This document shows, one piece after another, positions 63,045-64,000 of a stretch of DNA of 64,000 bases. The stretch spans positions 682,001 through 746,000 of the forward strand of contig NZ_NNRM01000017.1 in assembly GCF_002252525.1 (NCBI RefSeq). The letters are read 5' to 3'. The notes under the pieces were generated by a model. It worked only from the letters and a program-made list of their open reading frames with translations. It had not been told where the DNA came from and did no database searches. Made by a program: the position numbers and the translations under genes. This stretch comes from Brucella pseudogrignonensis (GTDB lineage Bacteria > Pseudomonadota > Alphaproteobacteria > Rhizobiales > Rhizobiaceae). Within the stretch, counting starts at the first letter, position 1, and each line of letters opens with the position of its first letter.

Positions 63045-64000
63045 TTGAGCGCCATTCTTTTGAACGCAGCACAGATCGTAGGCACGCAGGTGCAGGCGCT
63101 CGCGCGTTTTCACGAACGTTTCTGTCAGCGCTGGACTGAGCAATCAGACGCGTCTGCGATTCGCGTCGTCGGCTCATTCATGCTTTTCCCGGTTCTTTTG
63201 TTTGCTGCGGTACTCGCATCCGGCGTGGTGACTGATGTTGCAGCCATAGCCGTTCTCGCGGCGAGCCTTGCAGGCGTTGCCATGATTTTCTGTGCTCTGA
63301 GCCTGATGGGCTTGAGTGCCGCAGTCCTTGGTGGTCTGAATTTTGCCGCCTATGGCGCAGGGCTGGTTTCAATTGCCGCCTTCGCGAATACCAGCAATGT
63401 CACGCTTTGGCTTATGGCTGCAGCTTTGCCGTTGGAAGCATGGTTTGTGAGCCGCAAGCCTATGGCAATACTTGGCGGCGCAGCTGTTGCGGCTTCCGTA
63501 CTAAGTGCGTTTGGGTTGATCGGCGGCGCCACCGTTGCTGGTGTATCGTCGGTCTCGTTGCTTGTTTTGATGCTTTACATGGCGAGCCTCGTTGCGCGCA
63601 GCTTCATGATCCGAAGCGCGATAACAGCGGCGCCACAGACTTTGCACAAGCCTGTCATTGCTGAAGGCGATGTGCAGCTTTCGATGGATGCTGAAGGTAT
63701 TGTATCGGAAATTGATGCGAAGTCTGCCGCCGTTCTGGGCGTTGAACCCAAGATGCTGGAAGGCACGGCACTGATTGATCGCGTTCATGTGGCTGATCGC
63801 GTGCAATATTTGTCGCTTCTCGCAGACCTGCGCTCGTCGCGCACTGCCCGCGCAGCAGATATTCGTCTGCGCACACTTGAAAACGGTAGTCCGGTCTTTC
63901 TGTCATTCCGCATGGATGGTGCGGCTATGAATGGCGTGATCACGCTGATCGGCCGTTCGCTTGAAGGTGAGCAGAAGCTCATTGAGGAAATCAATGCGCT
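63045..64000 (+). CDS. membrane sensor histidine kinase with PAS domain (partial, DivJ-like)
   Basis: The frame is open from a TTG at 63045 (with AAGG four bases ahead) to the end of the window, giving 318 codons and no stop. The N-terminal region starts SAILLNAAQIVGTQVQALARFHERF, then has about six hydrophobic helices up to about residue 190, and then a PAS domain from about 210 (VQLSMDAEGIVSEIDAKSAAVLGVEPKMLEG ... VHVADRVQYLSLLADL). The kinase core would lie outside the window. This layout is that of DivJ-type cell-cycle kinases in Rhizobiales, but the identity is not proved. ATG at 63180 is an alternative start that would omit the cytoplasmic leader. Confidence 0.75.
   Translation, partial: MSAILLNAAQIVGTQVQALARFHERFCQRWTEQSDASAIRVVGSFMLFPVLLFAAVLASGVVTDVAAIAVLAASLAGVAMIFCALSLMGLSAAVLGGLNFAAYGAGLVSIAAFANTSNVTLWLMAAALPLEAWFVSRKPMAILGGAAVAASVLSAFGLIGGATVAGVSSVSLLVLMLYMASLVARSFMIRSAITAAPQTLHKPVIAEGDVQLSMDAEGIVSEIDAKSAAVLGVEPKMLEGTALIDRVHVADRVQYLSLLADLRSSRTARAADIRLRTLENGSPVFLSFRMDGAAMNGVITLIGRSLEGEQKLIEEINA

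Overview
The window looks like a stretch of the larger chromosome of a member of the Brucella/Ochrobactrum group (Alphaproteobacteria, Hyphomicrobiales). The evidence is the gene content and order (yqgE, a GGDEF-EAL protein, an M16 peptidase, thrC, a CSS-EAL protein, then ccrM, mutY, dsbA-smc, ppdK, sodB and mucR), a MucR/Ros regulator, a CcrM methylase, and many copies of a short palindromic intergenic repeat resembling the Bru-RS elements of Brucella. Genes that I do not recall at these places in classical Brucella (a GT25/O-antigen-ligase/UDP-glucuronate epimerase cassette and two cytochrome c genes) favour an environmental Ochrobactrum-type member. That last point is inference. No rRNA, tRNA, CRISPR array, insertion sequence or prophage was seen.

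Layout. 0.1-10.8 kb: yqgE, then a minus-strand block thrC > M16 peptidase > GNAT > GGDEF-EAL protein, and a plus-strand lipoprotein and CSS-EAL phosphodiesterase. Two c-di-GMP proteins therefore bracket threonine biosynthesis. 10.9-17.2 kb: HAD phosphatases, a ClC-type channel, the cell-cycle methylase ccrM with two CtrA-like boxes upstream, and mutY. 17.3-20.8 kb: a lipopolysaccharide cassette (GT25 transferase, O-antigen-ligase-like protein, UDP-glucuronate-4-epimerase-like protein) ending in a DUF721 gene. The first two frames are separated by one in-frame stop. 20.9-25.2 kb: dsbA-like gene and smc. 25.3-34.1 kb: small and hypothetical genes, pyruvate phosphate dikinase, a polysaccharide-deacetylase-like protein and an MBL-fold hydrolase. 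34.2-36.7 kb: bioY, allA-uraH for purine breakdown, and a lone DUF2793 phage-type gene behind a hairpin that pairs its ribosome binding site. 36.8-41.9 kb: AraC regulator, then betB-betA-betI for choline to glycine betaine, with a BetI-type operator. 41.9-48.5 kb: GreA/B-like factor, CorA, GntR regulator plus MFS exporter, HerA-like ATPase, L,D-transpeptidase. 48.7-57.2 kb: haloacid dehalogenase, superoxide dismutase, two cytochromes c, MATE exporter, oligopeptidase B, msrB. 57.2-64 kb: mucR, a divergent locus with an orphan DnaA-domain-IV protein and DUF6456 protein, an amidase, sufE, DUF5330, and the 5' part of a membrane PAS sensor kinase that runs off the window.

Themes. Envelope and surface functions (LPS cassette, L,D-transpeptidase, MucR, c-di-GMP turnover) and cell-cycle functions (ccrM, smc, DUF721, sensor kinase) recur. 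At least thirteen RS-type repeats lie almost always directly 3' of genes. Several supply the stop codon or last residues of the adjoining gene (ppdK, dihaem cytochrome, MATE exporter, amidase, sufE, a hypothetical gene). The most unusual loci are the split GT25/ligase pair, the DnaA-domain-IV/DUF6456 pair and the ribosome-site hairpin. No clearly new defence or mobile system was found.
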